A DNA stretch of 64,000 nt from Mesostigma viride. Lineage: Eukaryota; Streptophyta; Mesostigmatophyceae; Mesostigmatales; Mesostigmataceae. Both the position numbers and the translations under genes were made by a program. The stretch spans positions 151,732-215,731 of the forward strand of contig RPFO01000086.1 of assembly GCA_009746045.1 (NCBI GenBank). The letters are read 5' to 3'. Positions 53,819-63,427 of the stretch are shown one piece after another (the stretch's first letter is position 1; every line of letters starts with the position of its first letter). The notes beneath the pieces are model-generated. The model was not told where the DNA came from. It ran no database searches and saw only the letters and a program-made list of their open reading frames with translations.

Positions 53819-56161
53819 AACAACAACAACAACAAGAAGCAGGACAAGGAGGACAAGTCTTCTCAGCGGTGCACCCGCTGTGGCATGAAGTACCACCTGC
53901 GGCCCACCTGCCGCAAGAACGTGGACGAGCTGGGGCATTTGGACGTCCTGTGCCACAAGTGCCACGGGCCGCCCCACGGTGACCCCAAGGACTGCAAGCG
54001 GCCTCCTTACGGCAAGAAGTGTGAGTCTCCCTCTCATGCTGGCTTGAGTGTGCCTGCTTCACCTTCTTCTTCTGCATGCCCCACTGTCAGAGCAGTGAGC
54101 AGTTCTGGAAAGGTGCTACAGCTGGTTTCAGAAGATTATGTCTCTAAACCAACCTTCACATCTATGGTTCCCAAGGTGTGCAGAGTGTCCCCAGCAGAGG
54201 ATGCTCAGATCAGTTTTCAGGAGCTTGCTTTGCAGTTGCATTTCCTTTATGGGCATGAAGTGAGTGCAGAGGTGGTGGCAGCAGCAATAGGGGGGGCAGC
54301 ACTCAGACGTGCATGCCAGGTGGTCAGATCCCACTGCCAGCATTGTCAGTTCAATGCACCCAAACCCCCTAAGTGGCATGTAGCTACCCCACCTAAGAGC
54401 AAGGGCAGGGTGGTAGGAGATGTCTTTCATATCAAAGGACAATCTTACTTGGCACTTAAAGATGCATGGTCAAGGTACACAACCATTGAACCATTACCTG
54501 GAATGGACAAGACACAGTTGCTCAGGGCTCTCTTGATTGCTCAGGCCAGGTACTACCCTGTGGAGGCATTGTTACTGGATCAGCAGTTCACATGTCTTGC
54601 CAATGAACCAGGGTGTGAGGCTATTGATCTGGCTGGGCTAGAAGATCATGAGAGGCAAGGCATTATTGAAAGGGCCATCAGGTCCATTAAAACCCTTGTA
54701 GCCAAAGAAGATGGCAATCTGCTGGCTGACAGTGGGTCCTATGCTGACAGAGCTCTGTGGTCCACCAGGTTGTGCCAAGTCCTCAACAGGAGGCCACTCA
54801 TGAAAACCCCACAAGGGGTGGTCATTACACCAGATGGATTGCATGCAGGCATTTATCCACCTGAGGTACTAGCCCTCTACAACGCACAGCGAGCACAGAC
54901 AGCTAGCAGGTTAGCTGTCAAGGATGCAAAGCATCCACGTCCCACCTTCAGAGAAGGGGATCAGGTCCTATTCTACAAGGAGTCGGGACTAGGCAAGGTG
55001 GGTACCTGGCATGGGCCAGCCACCATCCTAAAGTTTAACACCACTGGCAGGACAGTGTTAGTTAAACACAATGACACGGGAAAAATTCACAGGTGTTCAC
55101 CTCACAGGATGAAATTGTATTTTCCAACTGTGTCAGACGTGGCAGAGGAGGAAGAGCTGTTGGCCGACAGCCCTGTACAGTTGCCTGGCATCCCAGCGTT
55201 GCCCAGTGAGTGGTTGTTTGGAACACCCACTGGTGAGTGTGAGAGCCACACCCACTGTGACACCCAGGTCACCCTTGATGATTGCAGGCAGTCACTGCAG
55301 GATTGGCCCCCTGCAGCAGAGGGTCACATTGGCAAAACAGGTGATCAGCAACCTATCACCTCTACAAGTGTGAACATAGCTCAGCCACTAGCTGCACCTT
55401 CCAAACGCAGCCTAGCAGACGCTGTTCGCATTTTACAAGCAGCTCATAGAGCCAAAGCTCAAACTGCTGCAGGATCAGCTAAGGTGGGGAAGGTTGGGCA
55501 GAATGACAATAGCCCATTTATGGTTGCAGTGGACACACAAGCCCAGGTCAGCATTATCAGTGCCCTGGCTGTGCCCCATTTGCCTTTGGAACCTTCACCC
55601 TGGCACCATGTGGCTGATTTCTCAGGGCAGTCATCCCTCAAGGTATTAGGTCAGGTCATGTTGACTATACTCGGTATCCCCACTCCTTTTCAGGTATTGG
55701 AAGGTTATAAAGGGAATGCTTTGTTGGGGGATCCTTTTCTCTGTTACCCTGGTGTCCTCATATCCAGTGATAGACTATCCATCCAGGACATGGGTGGTGT
55801 TGATCTGAATCATTTCAAAATTTCTCTTGAAAAACTTCTTAACACCAACATTGCTTCTGTAAAATTTGCTACACCCAAGTATGCCCCAGGGCAAGAACCC
55901 TGTGTGGCAGACCTGGTTCACAACCAAAAACTTCATCCCAACTCATTTGGATTGGGCAAGCATGATGTGGCTAAAATGTCTCCTCTTTCTTATGAACAGA
56001 TAGAGCAAGACTGTCGCACACACATAGGATTCCTAAAATGGGTGGAGGCCTTTAACAAGGCCAGGGAAGAATGGGTAGTGCCAGATCCTCTTAGTCCTTC
56101 TCATACTCCCCTGTCACACCTATTGACAAAAAGCCTGCAGGGTGCAAGCACTTGCGCCTGA
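53084..56161 (+). CDS. pol: CoD Gag C-terminus, integrase, protease-like domain, RT start
   Basis: One frame of about 1000 codons after a step near 53110. Capsid part with LKLDKNTYAMLATGM, a Gly-Lys run (53651-53720), polyasparagine (53757-53834), zinc knuckle CTRCGMKYHLRPTC (53870-53911) and a second cluster CHKCHGPPH. Pre-integrase zinc region LHFLYGHEV ... CQHCQ. Integrase: D in VGDVFHI, D in LLLDQQFTC, E in GIIERAIRSI. GPY/F-like GTWHGPATIL and HRMKLYFP. Protease-like VAVDTQAQVSII (DTQ at 55532-55540), NALLGDPFL. RT begins LSYEQIEQDCRTHIGFLKW; the frame ends at 56161 after a one-base loss near 56110 in a CCCC run, and RT goes on at 56152. Confidence 0.92.
53651..53834 (+). repeat. CoD GGCAAG and AAC microsatellites in gag
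   Basis: GGCAAG hexamer repeat (Gly-Lys) followed by an AAC trinucleotide repeat (polyAsn), just before the zinc knuckle. Both are in frame. Confidence 0.9.
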
Positions 56162-57579
56162 AGTTTGTGTGTAAACATAAGCCAGCAGCAGATGGGTCAG
56201 TCATCTTTCATGCTAGACCTTGTGTGACAGAGTTCAAGGGCACCACTGATCTGACAGAGGCAGAGTTGTACACGCCAGGCATTCAGCAAACATCCCTAAA
56301 AATCTTGCTGTCTGTCTTTGTGGGTCATCTCAATGATGGGGATGACTATATCTGTAAGGCTACAGACATTAAAAGGGCTTTCCTGAAAGGCTCACCTGAG
56401 ATAGCACAACAAGTGTGGCATGGTCAGGTGTACGTAGTCTCCACTCCCAGAGTTTGGGCAAAACACATCCCTCAGCAGTACCTGAAAGCTAACATAGGTG
56501 TTGAAGGGCTGCAATCAGCTCCTCGCATTTTCAGGATGTCAGCTCAGGCTGTGTTTGAAAAGTTAGGGGCTAGATATGATGACATAGACCCTTGCTTCTT
56601 TGTGGTCCCACACCCTCATGGCATTCTCACCTTTGTGTGGCATGGGGATGATCAGCTGATTGCTGGGCCAAGGCGTGCTGTGGATGATTTTATTCAACAA
56701 GTGTCACAGCATTTTGAGATTGGCAAGCAAGTAGAGCTGGGCACCACTGCCATAAAATTTTGTGGCACAATGTTACAACTCCAGCAGCATCAAAACCAGT
56801 GGGTGTGTGCACTCTACTCTCCCAATGATTACATGCACAGCTGCTTGGAGGTTTTGCAAACAAAAATCAAACCTGGAGCCTGTCCTACCATTAGAGGCAA
56901 GCTGGGGTGGTTGTGCTCAACGTGTGCACCTCACCTGGCTGTGGTTAGCAGAGTTGATGATGATGTCTTGATGCAAGTAGGTCACAAAGCCATCACCAAA
57001 ACTCTCCAGGAGGGCCCTCCCCTTATCTTGCACTCCTTGGATCTCCACAAAACCATTCACATCCAAGCTATGATGGATAGTTCCATGGAGTCCAGGCAGA
57101 TTACCAAGATGCAGGCAAGGGAGTCAGGCTTGTATTTTGTGCAGAATGATGATGCACCCTTGTCTCTCATTTCATGGTACAGCCGGTTGCATAGACGCAA
57201 GGCTGTCAGCAGCAATGCTGCTGAGTGCAGGGCAGTGGTGTCAGCAGTGCTTCATGCCAGGTACTTGAATCATGTGCTGGTTTGGTTGCAGATGCAAGCA
57301 GGCAGCAATGCTGGGGTGGTGGCACACTTGCTCACTGACAGTCAGTCAGTCCTCAGTTTCCTTGCTAACCCCTATGCTGTCCACACTGATCTTGACTGGG
57401 TGGTCCTGAAACAGGAGTCCACCTACTGGGAGTCCACCCGTCACGTGGAGGACAAACACAACGCTGCTGATGCACTCACTAAAGTGCCTCAGCAGGCAGC
57501 TGAACAATATCAGCTGTTGTACCACTTGATGAACCCCTATGGCAAGCAGGCAACCCTGCCCCATAGGGGGGACGCCTAG
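56152..57579 (+). CDS. pol: CoD reverse transcriptase and RNase H
   Basis: Continuation of RT after the frame step: LRLKFVCKHK, ATDIKRAFLKG (motif A), GVEGLQSAPRIFRM, DIDPCFFVV, catalytic HGDD at 56641-56652, then the RT connection and RNase H MMDSSMESRQI, SSNAAECRAVV, LTDSQSVLSF, NAADALTKVP, ending in MNPYGKQATLPHRGDA. The ORF-initial Met is not a true start. No other defect is seen. Confidence 0.92.
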   Translation: MRLKFVCKHKPAADGSVIFHARPCVTEFKGTTDLTEAELYTPGIQQTSLKILLSVFVGHLNDGDDYICKATDIKRAFLKGSPEIAQQVWHGQVYVVSTPRVWAKHIPQQYLKANIGVEGLQSAPRIFRMSAQAVFEKLGARYDDIDPCFFVVPHPHGILTFVWHGDDQLIAGPRRAVDDFIQQVSQHFEIGKQVELGTTAIKFCGTMLQLQQHQNQWVCALYSPNDYMHSCLEVLQTKIKPGACPTIRGKLGWLCSTCAPHLAVVSRVDDDVLMQVGHKAITKTLQEGPPLILHSLDLHKTIHIQAMMDSSMESRQITKMQARESGLYFVQNDDAPLSLISWYSRLHRRKAVSSNAAECRAVVSAVLHARYLNHVLVWLQMQAGSNAGVVAHLLTDSQSVLSFLANPYAVHTDLDWVVLKQESTYWESTRHVEDKHNAADALTKVPQQAAEQYQLLYHLMNPYGKQATLPHRGDA

Positions 57580-58642
57580 CAGGGTCCTGTTCACCAGGGC
57601 CGCCTAGGTCACCCAGTACCCCTTGGGCAGGTCCAAGGGGTAGGTTGTGGCTTCCAGCAAGGGGGGTTGGTTGGAGTCTGTTTTCATACATCTGCGTGCC
57701 CTATGCCCAATAAAATCTGTTTTGATTTTCTCAACACCATGGAATTTCGTTATGCACACCTTCATAGGTGGGCATGGGATGTATCTCACACCTTTATTCC
57801 CTAGGGCGTATGCCTTGGTGGAATGGCCTTGAGCTCAGTGGCTCAGGTGCCCCCATTCAAGTGGAGGGTCAAAGCTCCCTTGACAGGTGGTTACCCAGGA
57901 CCCCAGTTCACTGTGGATATCCTGGGCCACCTGGCCTTACTGTTCAGTGGCAGTAAGGCATGGGTGCTGTCATGTTGTCTAGTACAACGTGCTCAGCACA
58001 GGTGCAGGATGAAATATTCCTGTCACCTGTCACCAGGACTTCAGTCACCCATGTGCAGGGCAGGGGTGGCTGGTCTCCCACGTTGTGCAGGTGCAATGTG
58101 GCCAGGTCCAGGATGTCATAGTCCTGTCACCTGTCACTCGGACTTCAGCCCCCTCTGTGCAGGGCAGGGGTGGCTGGTCCTCACATGTTGTGCAGGTACA
58201 ACATGGACAGTGCAGGGTGCAATAAACCTGTCCACTGTCACTCCTCAGGTTGCAGGTAACCTGAGCTCAGTTGACCCAGCCTGGCTGGGTATTTTTCTCT
58301 GAGTGGGCGATGATGATGGAACAACATGGAACCTCTTAAACGGTTACCTTGGCATTTTTTTACAAGGCTCTCTTGGCTGGTGGTGCACTCCCTGGATAGG
58401 CAGACAGGCATAGCTATCTCCCTTGTGAGCTCGCGAGGAGGAGGAACTCCCCGGGCATGTTGAGCTAAACGTGATGCCATCACAAGTATTGCACGAGTTC
58501 TGGGGCCCATCTTTTTCAGTCCAGATGTTGCAGTATGGGTGTCAGTTGCTCAGCACCTCAGTCAGCTTGGAGTCAGTCTCCTAGCTGGGCAGGGTCAGGC
58601 TTGAAGTCGCTAGCCTTCAACCTGAAAGGAAAACATAATGGG
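57580..58642 (+). other. CoD 3' untranslated region
   Basis: 1063 bp. Two imperfect copies of a block with CAGGACTTCAGTCACCC / TCGGACTTCAGCCCCC and GGGCAGGGGTGGCTGGTC (58000-58180). Purine tract GAAAGGAAAACATAATGGG (58624-58642) stands before the LTR and resembles that of CoC. Confidence 0.7.
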
Positions 58643-59097
58643 AGTTAGATGAGATGCTTAGGCTGACACACGGATTTCCGGCCTGCGCGCCGCGTATTGC
58701 CTACCGCGGCTGAGCGGGACACCTCAGTACAGTACGGCAGGGTGTACGGTACTGAGGTGTCATGTGGACCGATGTGCGGTTAGTGCCAGACTGTTCCTAG
58801 GTGCTAGCTCGACCCGCCAGGTCCGGTGTAGCCGGGCCTGACGGGCCGAGTCTTAGCTGGATGCTAGTGACGTGGTCGCATGGCATTGCAGTGTACACTT
58901 GTCCACTGGTCGTGTGCTGCAGGTAGCACCGCCATAGGCATATAGGCGTAGCACTGGGGAGGGACACAGCACCCGAGTCTGCCCAGTTCCATTCTGAGCC
59001 CTCAGCTTTCATCTCTCTCTCATTGTATTATTGTAATACAATCATCATTCGCTCTCAGCTTTCGCAGTTGTTCGTCGTCCCTAGTCTCCATCCAACT
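58643..59097 (+). repeat. CoD 3' LTR (455 bp)
   Basis: Copy of 50615-51069; followed by AGGAA (59098-59102). Confidence 0.94.
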
Positions 59098-59102
59098 AGG
59101 AA

Positions 59103-59268
59103 CCGCGGACCCGTCCTCGTCCGAAGACGAGCGACCACTGCCGGCATCGCTGCCAGCGTGATCACCCCTACCCTGCCGGCCCCGCACTGCCGCCCGGTAG
59201 TCCAAATCTTCGGACGACGGGGACAGGCTTGACTCCGAAGAGCCCTCACGATCAGAAACGTTCGACAT
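59103..59268 (-). pseudogene. CoC leader ORF, cut by CoD
   Basis: ATG 59268 reads MSNVSDREGSSESSLSPSSE, Ser/Glu/Asp-rich, to the CoD insertion at 59102. Across CoD the same frame stays open only about 20 codons more and is not in the gag frame. Its place (LTR to gag) and the opening MSN/MPN plus acidic residues match the CoB and CoG leaders. Too short for a domain. Confidence 0.5.
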
Positions 59269-59318
59269 TTTAAAAATGAGAGAGTAGGATAAAAACTGTG
59301 AGAGTTTTTATAAATGCA

Positions 59319-59838
59319 AGTTATAGCACTCGTGCAATGGATGCGAACGTGTGTTTGATTATGCAATGGCTGGCATATATCAATCCATGCAAGCTTGCCA
59401 AGCTGGATTGCATGGGCACGTAGGTTAGGGTAACCTAGCTATCCTGTACTAGTGCTAACCAATGAGGTGCTGGCTCCGTCCAGCTAGATCTACTCCAGCT
59501 AGGACTAATACGATGCCCACAGGCACCGGCTGCCTAACAGCACTACGTGGATGGTCCTGGACCTCCCCTAGGACCTCCGTACAGGACTAGCACTGCAACC
59601 ACCTTGTGGTCTGCATCACAGCTCATAAACCCTACCACGTGAATACCCACGTGCGTGTGCCCTACATATCTCAGTGCTAATATCTAGCACCCACGTGCCC
59701 AATATGGCACGTGCGGATCTAAACCCTAGTAGAGATATGTCCAGTGTACTACACCACCGTCCATGTCCGTATCCCACTTGGGAGACGGGGACAACGCCAC
59801 GTGGACTGATAGTCTAGGCCTGAAGTCCTAGAATAACT
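59319..59838 (-). repeat. CoC 5' LTR (520 bp)
   Basis: Pairs with 41873-42392. High edge followed by the target duplication CCAAC (59839-59843) and CoE sequence. Confidence 0.93.
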
Positions 59839-59851
59839 CCAACCACCGTTA

Positions 59852-61285
59852 CTATGTGAAGGTACCCCAGTCCCCAGGGGCCGGGCCAGGGTCACCCTGA
59901 GGGCTCGATACAGCTGTAGCACCCTGATCAGGAAGCTCCACGTCACCCCCGCCTTGTACACCAACGGGCACCTGGAAGAGGTCTCCTTGATTACCTCCCC
60001 GGGGACGGATCTTTGACCAGGACAGACGGTGCACTGCTTGGGAGCCATCAATGGCCACCCAGCACTTATGGCCAGCGGCTTCTACTCGGGTCACCACCCC
60101 ATCATGCCAGCTGCCACGTTTCCCTGGAAAGCTTGGCTCCTTCCACACAACAACCTGTTGTCCAACGTTAGGTTCTAGGACACTCCAGCCCTTGTCTTTC
60201 TGCCTCAGCTTGAGGAACTTGGCCTCTAGCTTCTCCTTCCATGCCTGCTCAGCATCAGCTGGCAGCATCCTGGTGTGCAGCATAAGAGGATTGATGGCAA
60301 TGTCACCAAAGAACATGGGAGTCCTGAGGTTCAGCCTATCCTCCACAGAACGTAGCCATGCAGATGTCACAATGGCAGATGACGTCCTTGGAATCCTCTC
60401 CACCAGCAGCACAGTCTTGATCTCTTGGATGGCTCTCTCCACCACCCCTTGCTGGCCGTGGCTCTCCCTGGGTGTAATCAGCAACTCTGGAAACTCTGGC
60501 AGGTTCTCACAGCACTCAAACTGAATGTCACACTGCAACAACTCCAACCCAGGGTACCTGCTCCTTGTCAACTTCAGAGCAGCAATCAACGTAGGTTTCT
60601 CCATGTCAGGCAGGATCTCTAGGGTCTTGTACTTGGTATATCTGTCCACTGCCACCAGCAGCTTCAAACCCCTGATTCTCTGAATATCTACCTGCACATG
60701 GCCTGGCTGCAAAATAGGAGACCTGGCATGAGACTGCTTGGGCTTTCTAGCAACTAGCCTGCACTTGCAAGCTTGAGCAACCTGTTGGCAGATGGAGTAC
60801 AACTCACTTCCTCCCAGCCGTCTAGCAACTTGCAAAGACTGAGCTGCATGGCCAAACATGGTATGCAACCTCGAGGCAATGTCATACAAGAGAGAAAATC
60901 TTTTATTGTCATTATTAGCACTCAAGGTATGTACAGATCCCTTATGTACAGGAGGCACCAGGGTCGTGCCTGTCAGACTGTCTCCAGCCCTATCCTCATC
61001 CTGACCATCCTGTGCCAGTCCTGCACGGTCAGAATGCTTCTGAGATCCACCTGGGTCCACAGCACCAGGTCCTACCTCAGGCTCAGCACCGCCATGGCGG
61101 GCACGTTGGCGAGTAACCACTGCAGCTACAGCTGGCATACTCTCTGTGGTAACCAAGCTTGCCCCATCGTGTCCAATAGGCTCTGTCACTAGAGCATGGG
61201 GCTGCCCCTCACTGCCGTCACTAGCAGCTACATCACACACCCCTGGGGGCACCCTCCAGGGTTCAGGGATGTGTGCAGGCTCAAG
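59852..61285 (-). CDS. pol: CoE Pol N-terminus and integrase
   Basis: In the same frame as Gag after the UGA at 61286-61288. Acidic linker, then zinc domain LHTMFGHAAQ ... ACKCRLV. Integrase: D in VQVDIQRIR, D in LQCDIQFEC, E in GVVERAIQEIK after ESHGQQ. The C-terminal module is GWSVLEPNVGQQVVVWKEP, GSWHDGVVTRV and VHRLSWSKIRPRG. Stops at TAG 59852-59854, a few codons from the CoC insertion. Intact over 466 codons; the best integrase example of this family in the window. Confidence 0.92.
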   Translation of the reverse strand, partial: LEPAHIPEPWRVPPGVCDVAASDGSEGQPHALVTEPIGHDGASLVTTESMPAVAAVVTRQRARHGGAEPEVGPGAVDPGGSQKHSDRAGLAQDGQDEDRAGDSLTGTTLVPPVHKGSVHTLSANNDNKRFSLLYDIASRLHTMFGHAAQSLQVARRLGGSELYSICQQVAQACKCRLVARKPKQSHARSPILQPGHVQVDIQRIRGLKLLVAVDRYTKYKTLEILPDMEKPTLIAALKLTRSRYPGLELLQCDIQFECCENLPEFPELLITPRESHGQQGVVERAIQEIKTVLLVERIPRTSSAIVTSAWLRSVEDRLNLRTPMFFGDIAINPLMLHTRMLPADAEQAWKEKLEAKFLKLRQKDKGWSVLEPNVGQQVVVWKEPSFPGKRGSWHDGVVTRVEAAGHKCWVAIDGSQAVHRLSWSKIRPRGGNQGDLFQVPVGVQGGGDVELPDQGATAVSSPQGDPGPAPGDWGTFT

Positions 61286-61288
61286 TCA
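61286..61288 (-). promoter_or_regulatory. CoE gag UGA, candidate readthrough codon
   Basis: UGA with 3' CUU separates Gag and Pol in the same frame. The same codon and context stand at 31174-31176 and 34881-34883. UGA-C is a known leaky context; readthrough would make Gag-Pol. Not proven. Confidence 0.5.
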
Positions 61289-62464
61289 ATGATCAGCAGC
61301 CTTGCCCTTGCCCTTATCCTGGGATGGACCAGCCTTCTCCTTGCTGCCACCCTGAGCTGGCTTGCTCTGACCTTCCTGCCTCAGGTACGAGGGACACTCA
61401 TTCCTGAAGTGACCCTTCCCTTGGCAGAAATAACATTCCACCTGACTGATGTCCCGTGAGGTCCCACTGCTGTGCCCAGCCTTGGGAGGACCACCCACCC
61501 TCTTGAAGTCAAACTGGGACTGTGGATGCCCCGACTTCGGCGGTGTCCCCCGTCCAGCCATTCTGCCACGCCCCCTCCTGGACCTTCCTCGACCCCTAGA
61601 AGAGGCCTCAGGCCCCCTCGAGGACGCTGGGCCCCCGTGGCCCGATCCCCTCATGGACTTAACCGCAGGTTCAGCTGCCTCCTCGTCCCCTTGACGTGGG
61701 CGCTTACCACCTACGTACTTGCCGCTGAAACACTCATACAGCTGGTCCGTCATGGCAGCCCAGCCATGGACTTGGCGCATGTGGATGGTCACGTTGTCCA
61801 TAGTGACAGGATCCAGCTGCAGCGACTTGAGAAAGTCGCCCATGGCCATCCGATCTGCAACGAAGAATCCTTTGGCCATGGCGTCCTCCCTCAGCTTGAC
61901 AAAGTCTTCAAAGGCGTGGACCACTAGCTGCCCCTTGATGGGCTTGTAGTCCAGGTACTCTTGCTTCAGGTGAGAACCATCTATGGTCCTCTTATCACTC
62001 AGGAACACCCTGAGTCGCGTCATAAACGCCGCCCAGGTGTCCCCCGCTGTGTGTCGCTCCCGGACGAACTTGAACAGCCGCCTCGCCGACTGCCTTATGT
62101 AGGCACTAGACGCCAGGATGCGAAGCTTGTCACCGGTGTAGATGTCCGTGTACAAGTTCATGTCCTCTAACATCCTCTCAGCGTCCCGGGGCTGCCAATT
62201 GTCCTTGATGGACTGAAACTGGCTTAGCACCGCGTACCCCTCAGCCACGGTCGGCCGCCTAGGTGCCGCTTGATCTGCAGCTGGCGCGTTCTGACCGCCC
62301 TGAGATCCTTGGCTCTGATCATCTGCCAGCGCAGCCTGGTCTCCCAGCGCCTGGCCGTCACCGCGTCCATCGCGTCCATCGCGCCCATCGAGTCCATCCA
62401 TCCCAGCGCCGCGCCGCGCAAAGCCCATACCGCGCCCTCGTTGGTCAATAGCTCCCTCACTCAT
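61286..62464 (-). CDS. gag: CoE Gag
   Basis: ATG 62464 (MSEGAIDQRGRGMGFARRG), 392 codons, intact. Asp/Gly-rich repeat near residues 22-40 (GLDGRDGRDGRGDG), capsid-like core (residues about 80-240; DTWAAFMTRLRVFLSDKR, VHAFEDFVKLREDAMAKGF), Arg/Gly-rich basic segment, zinc knuckle CYFCQGKGHFRNEC near residue 345, Lys/Gly tail. Stop UGA followed by CUU, with the Pol frame open directly after it. It is the full-length form of the truncated CoF Gag. Confidence 0.93.
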   Translation of the reverse strand: MSEGAIDQRGRGMGFARRGAGMDGLDGRDGRDGRGDGQALGDQAALADDQSQGSQGGQNAPAADQAAPRRPTVAEGYAVLSQFQSIKDNWQPRDAERMLEDMNLYTDIYTGDKLRILASSAYIRQSARRLFKFVRERHTAGDTWAAFMTRLRVFLSDKRTIDGSHLKQEYLDYKPIKGQLVVHAFEDFVKLREDAMAKGFFVADRMAMGDFLKSLQLDPVTMDNVTIHMRQVHGWAAMTDQLYECFSGKYVGGKRPRQGDEEAAEPAVKSMRGSGHGGPASSRGPEASSRGRGRSRRGRGRMAGRGTPPKSGHPQSQFDFKRVGGPPKAGHSSGTSRDISQVECYFCQGKGHFRNECPSYLRQEGQSKPAQGGSKEKAGPSQDKGKGKAADH

Positions 62465-62566
62465 GATGGCCCCTGTTCAGATCTGCTACAGCCAGCCAAG
62501 TGGCCAAGCAGCAATTAAAGCAATATAAGCTACTGAACAAGAAAGGAAAATGCCAAGTGTTACCAC

Positions 62567-62786
62567 TCAGTCAAGACCACCACGGTCAACCGCAGGCGCT
62601 TCCTGGTTCTCCTTGTCGCTGTCACTGTCGCTGTCGCTCACAACGATCAGCTCTGGCACCCTGCTACCCGCTGCGCCGTCGTCGACCCGCTGTCGGCCCG
62701 CGATGACAGAGTCGTCACCGTTAGTGTAGTAGACAGGTGACAACCCGTCGTTAGCACCCCGCGGATTGTATCTTGGCAACTCACGG
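62567..62786 (-). pseudogene. CoE leader ORF, cut by CoG
   Basis: The frame enters from the CoG insertion point (RELPRYNPRGANDG) and stops at 62567. Contains the acidic run VSDSDSDSDKEN. The true start is missing because CoG is inserted. Third member, with CoA and CoG, of the LTR-to-gag ORFs. Function unknown. 62465-62566 is non-coding spacer. Confidence 0.5.
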
Positions 62787-63355
62787 AGTTAACGTAAAGG
62801 ATTTACGTTAGATGGATAGAGATTGTTACGCTCTTTCCAGCGGCACCTTGAACGCCTCATTTGGTTAAGGAACGTAAAAGTTATGACGTTTCCTAGGCTG
62901 TGCCGACAGTACCCGGCGCGCCACTGTGGGCGCGTACGGACACAGGATGTACAAGTGTCACTTTGATAGTCCGCAGGACGTTGACAGGACTTGTACAGGA
63001 CTTGATGGTCAATTGATAGGTAGGCGTGCTGTAGCGCGCCAGGACCTATGAGACAATTGATGCTGACTAGTGTACGGATAGGTCCACAGGACTAGCCGTA
63101 TGGACAATTGATAGATCTGCGCGCCAAAGGCGTGCCAGAGTCTGTGTAATCAATTGATTGACAGTTCAGCTGTGACAGTGCAGCTGAATACTTGGACGCG
63201 TCCCTAACAACCTATATGAGTGACTTGGTCACACCGGGACGCTAGTTCTTGCGTGCACGTTCTCTTGGCACTGCGACCCTGTCGCCTGTGCTGCGTGCAG
63301 TCTTGGAAGTGACGTGACTTACGTCTGTGTTTCCTTGTTATTAGTAAAGGCAACT
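62787..63355 (+). repeat. CoG 5' LTR (569 bp)
   Basis: Begins AGTTAACG and ends GGCAACT. The end is inferred from the AACT terminus and from the start of the leader at 63428; the partner LTR is not visible. ACAGGACTTG- and CAATTGAT-type phrases recur inside. Confidence 0.65.
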
Positions 63356-63427
63356 TCCTGCAAGAACCATGGCGGAATTCGTGGCATTCTTACCCTCACA
63401 ACTCGTATTACACGCTCTGTCAAAAAG

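Larger units (their letters stand above)
50615..59097 (+). mobile_element. CoD: Copia-like element with identical LTRs, plus strand
   Basis: 455-bp LTRs with no difference seen, target duplication AGGAA, primer-site candidate TGGACTGAAAAG directly after the 5' LTR (51070), purine tract before the 3' LTR. Coding order Gag-IN-PR-RT-RH. Several frame changes in gag and one in RT despite the very recent insertion. Confidence 0.93.
41873..59838 (-). mobile_element. CoC: Copia-like element, minus strand, holding T2 and CoD
   Basis: 520-bp LTRs differing at about two positions, target duplication CCAAC, and a full set of coding parts: leader (59103-59268), Gag with polyglutamine, zinc knuckle, integrase, protease, RT, RNase H. 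T2 interrupts gag at a TTAA, and CoD is inserted just upstream of the gag ATG. Without the insertions it is about 7.8 kb. It belongs to the same family branch as CoD. Confidence 0.92.
38257..62786 (-). mobile_element. CoE: Copia-like element, minus strand, holding CoC
   Basis: Pieces at 38257-41872 and 59844-62786, separated by CoC. Order in the element sense: leader (62567-62786, cut by CoG), gag, UGA, integrase, protease, RT, RNase H, 3' region, 3' LTR (38257-38951). The 5' LTR lies beyond CoG and outside the window. Closely related to CoF, in which it is inserted, and less closely to CoA. Confidence 0.88.

Noticed and set aside
62787-63355. 5' LTR of CoE
   Set aside because: It has no similarity to the CoE 3' LTR (38257-38951) beyond AGTTAACG and is followed on the plus strand by a leader ORF, so it belongs to a separate element, CoG.
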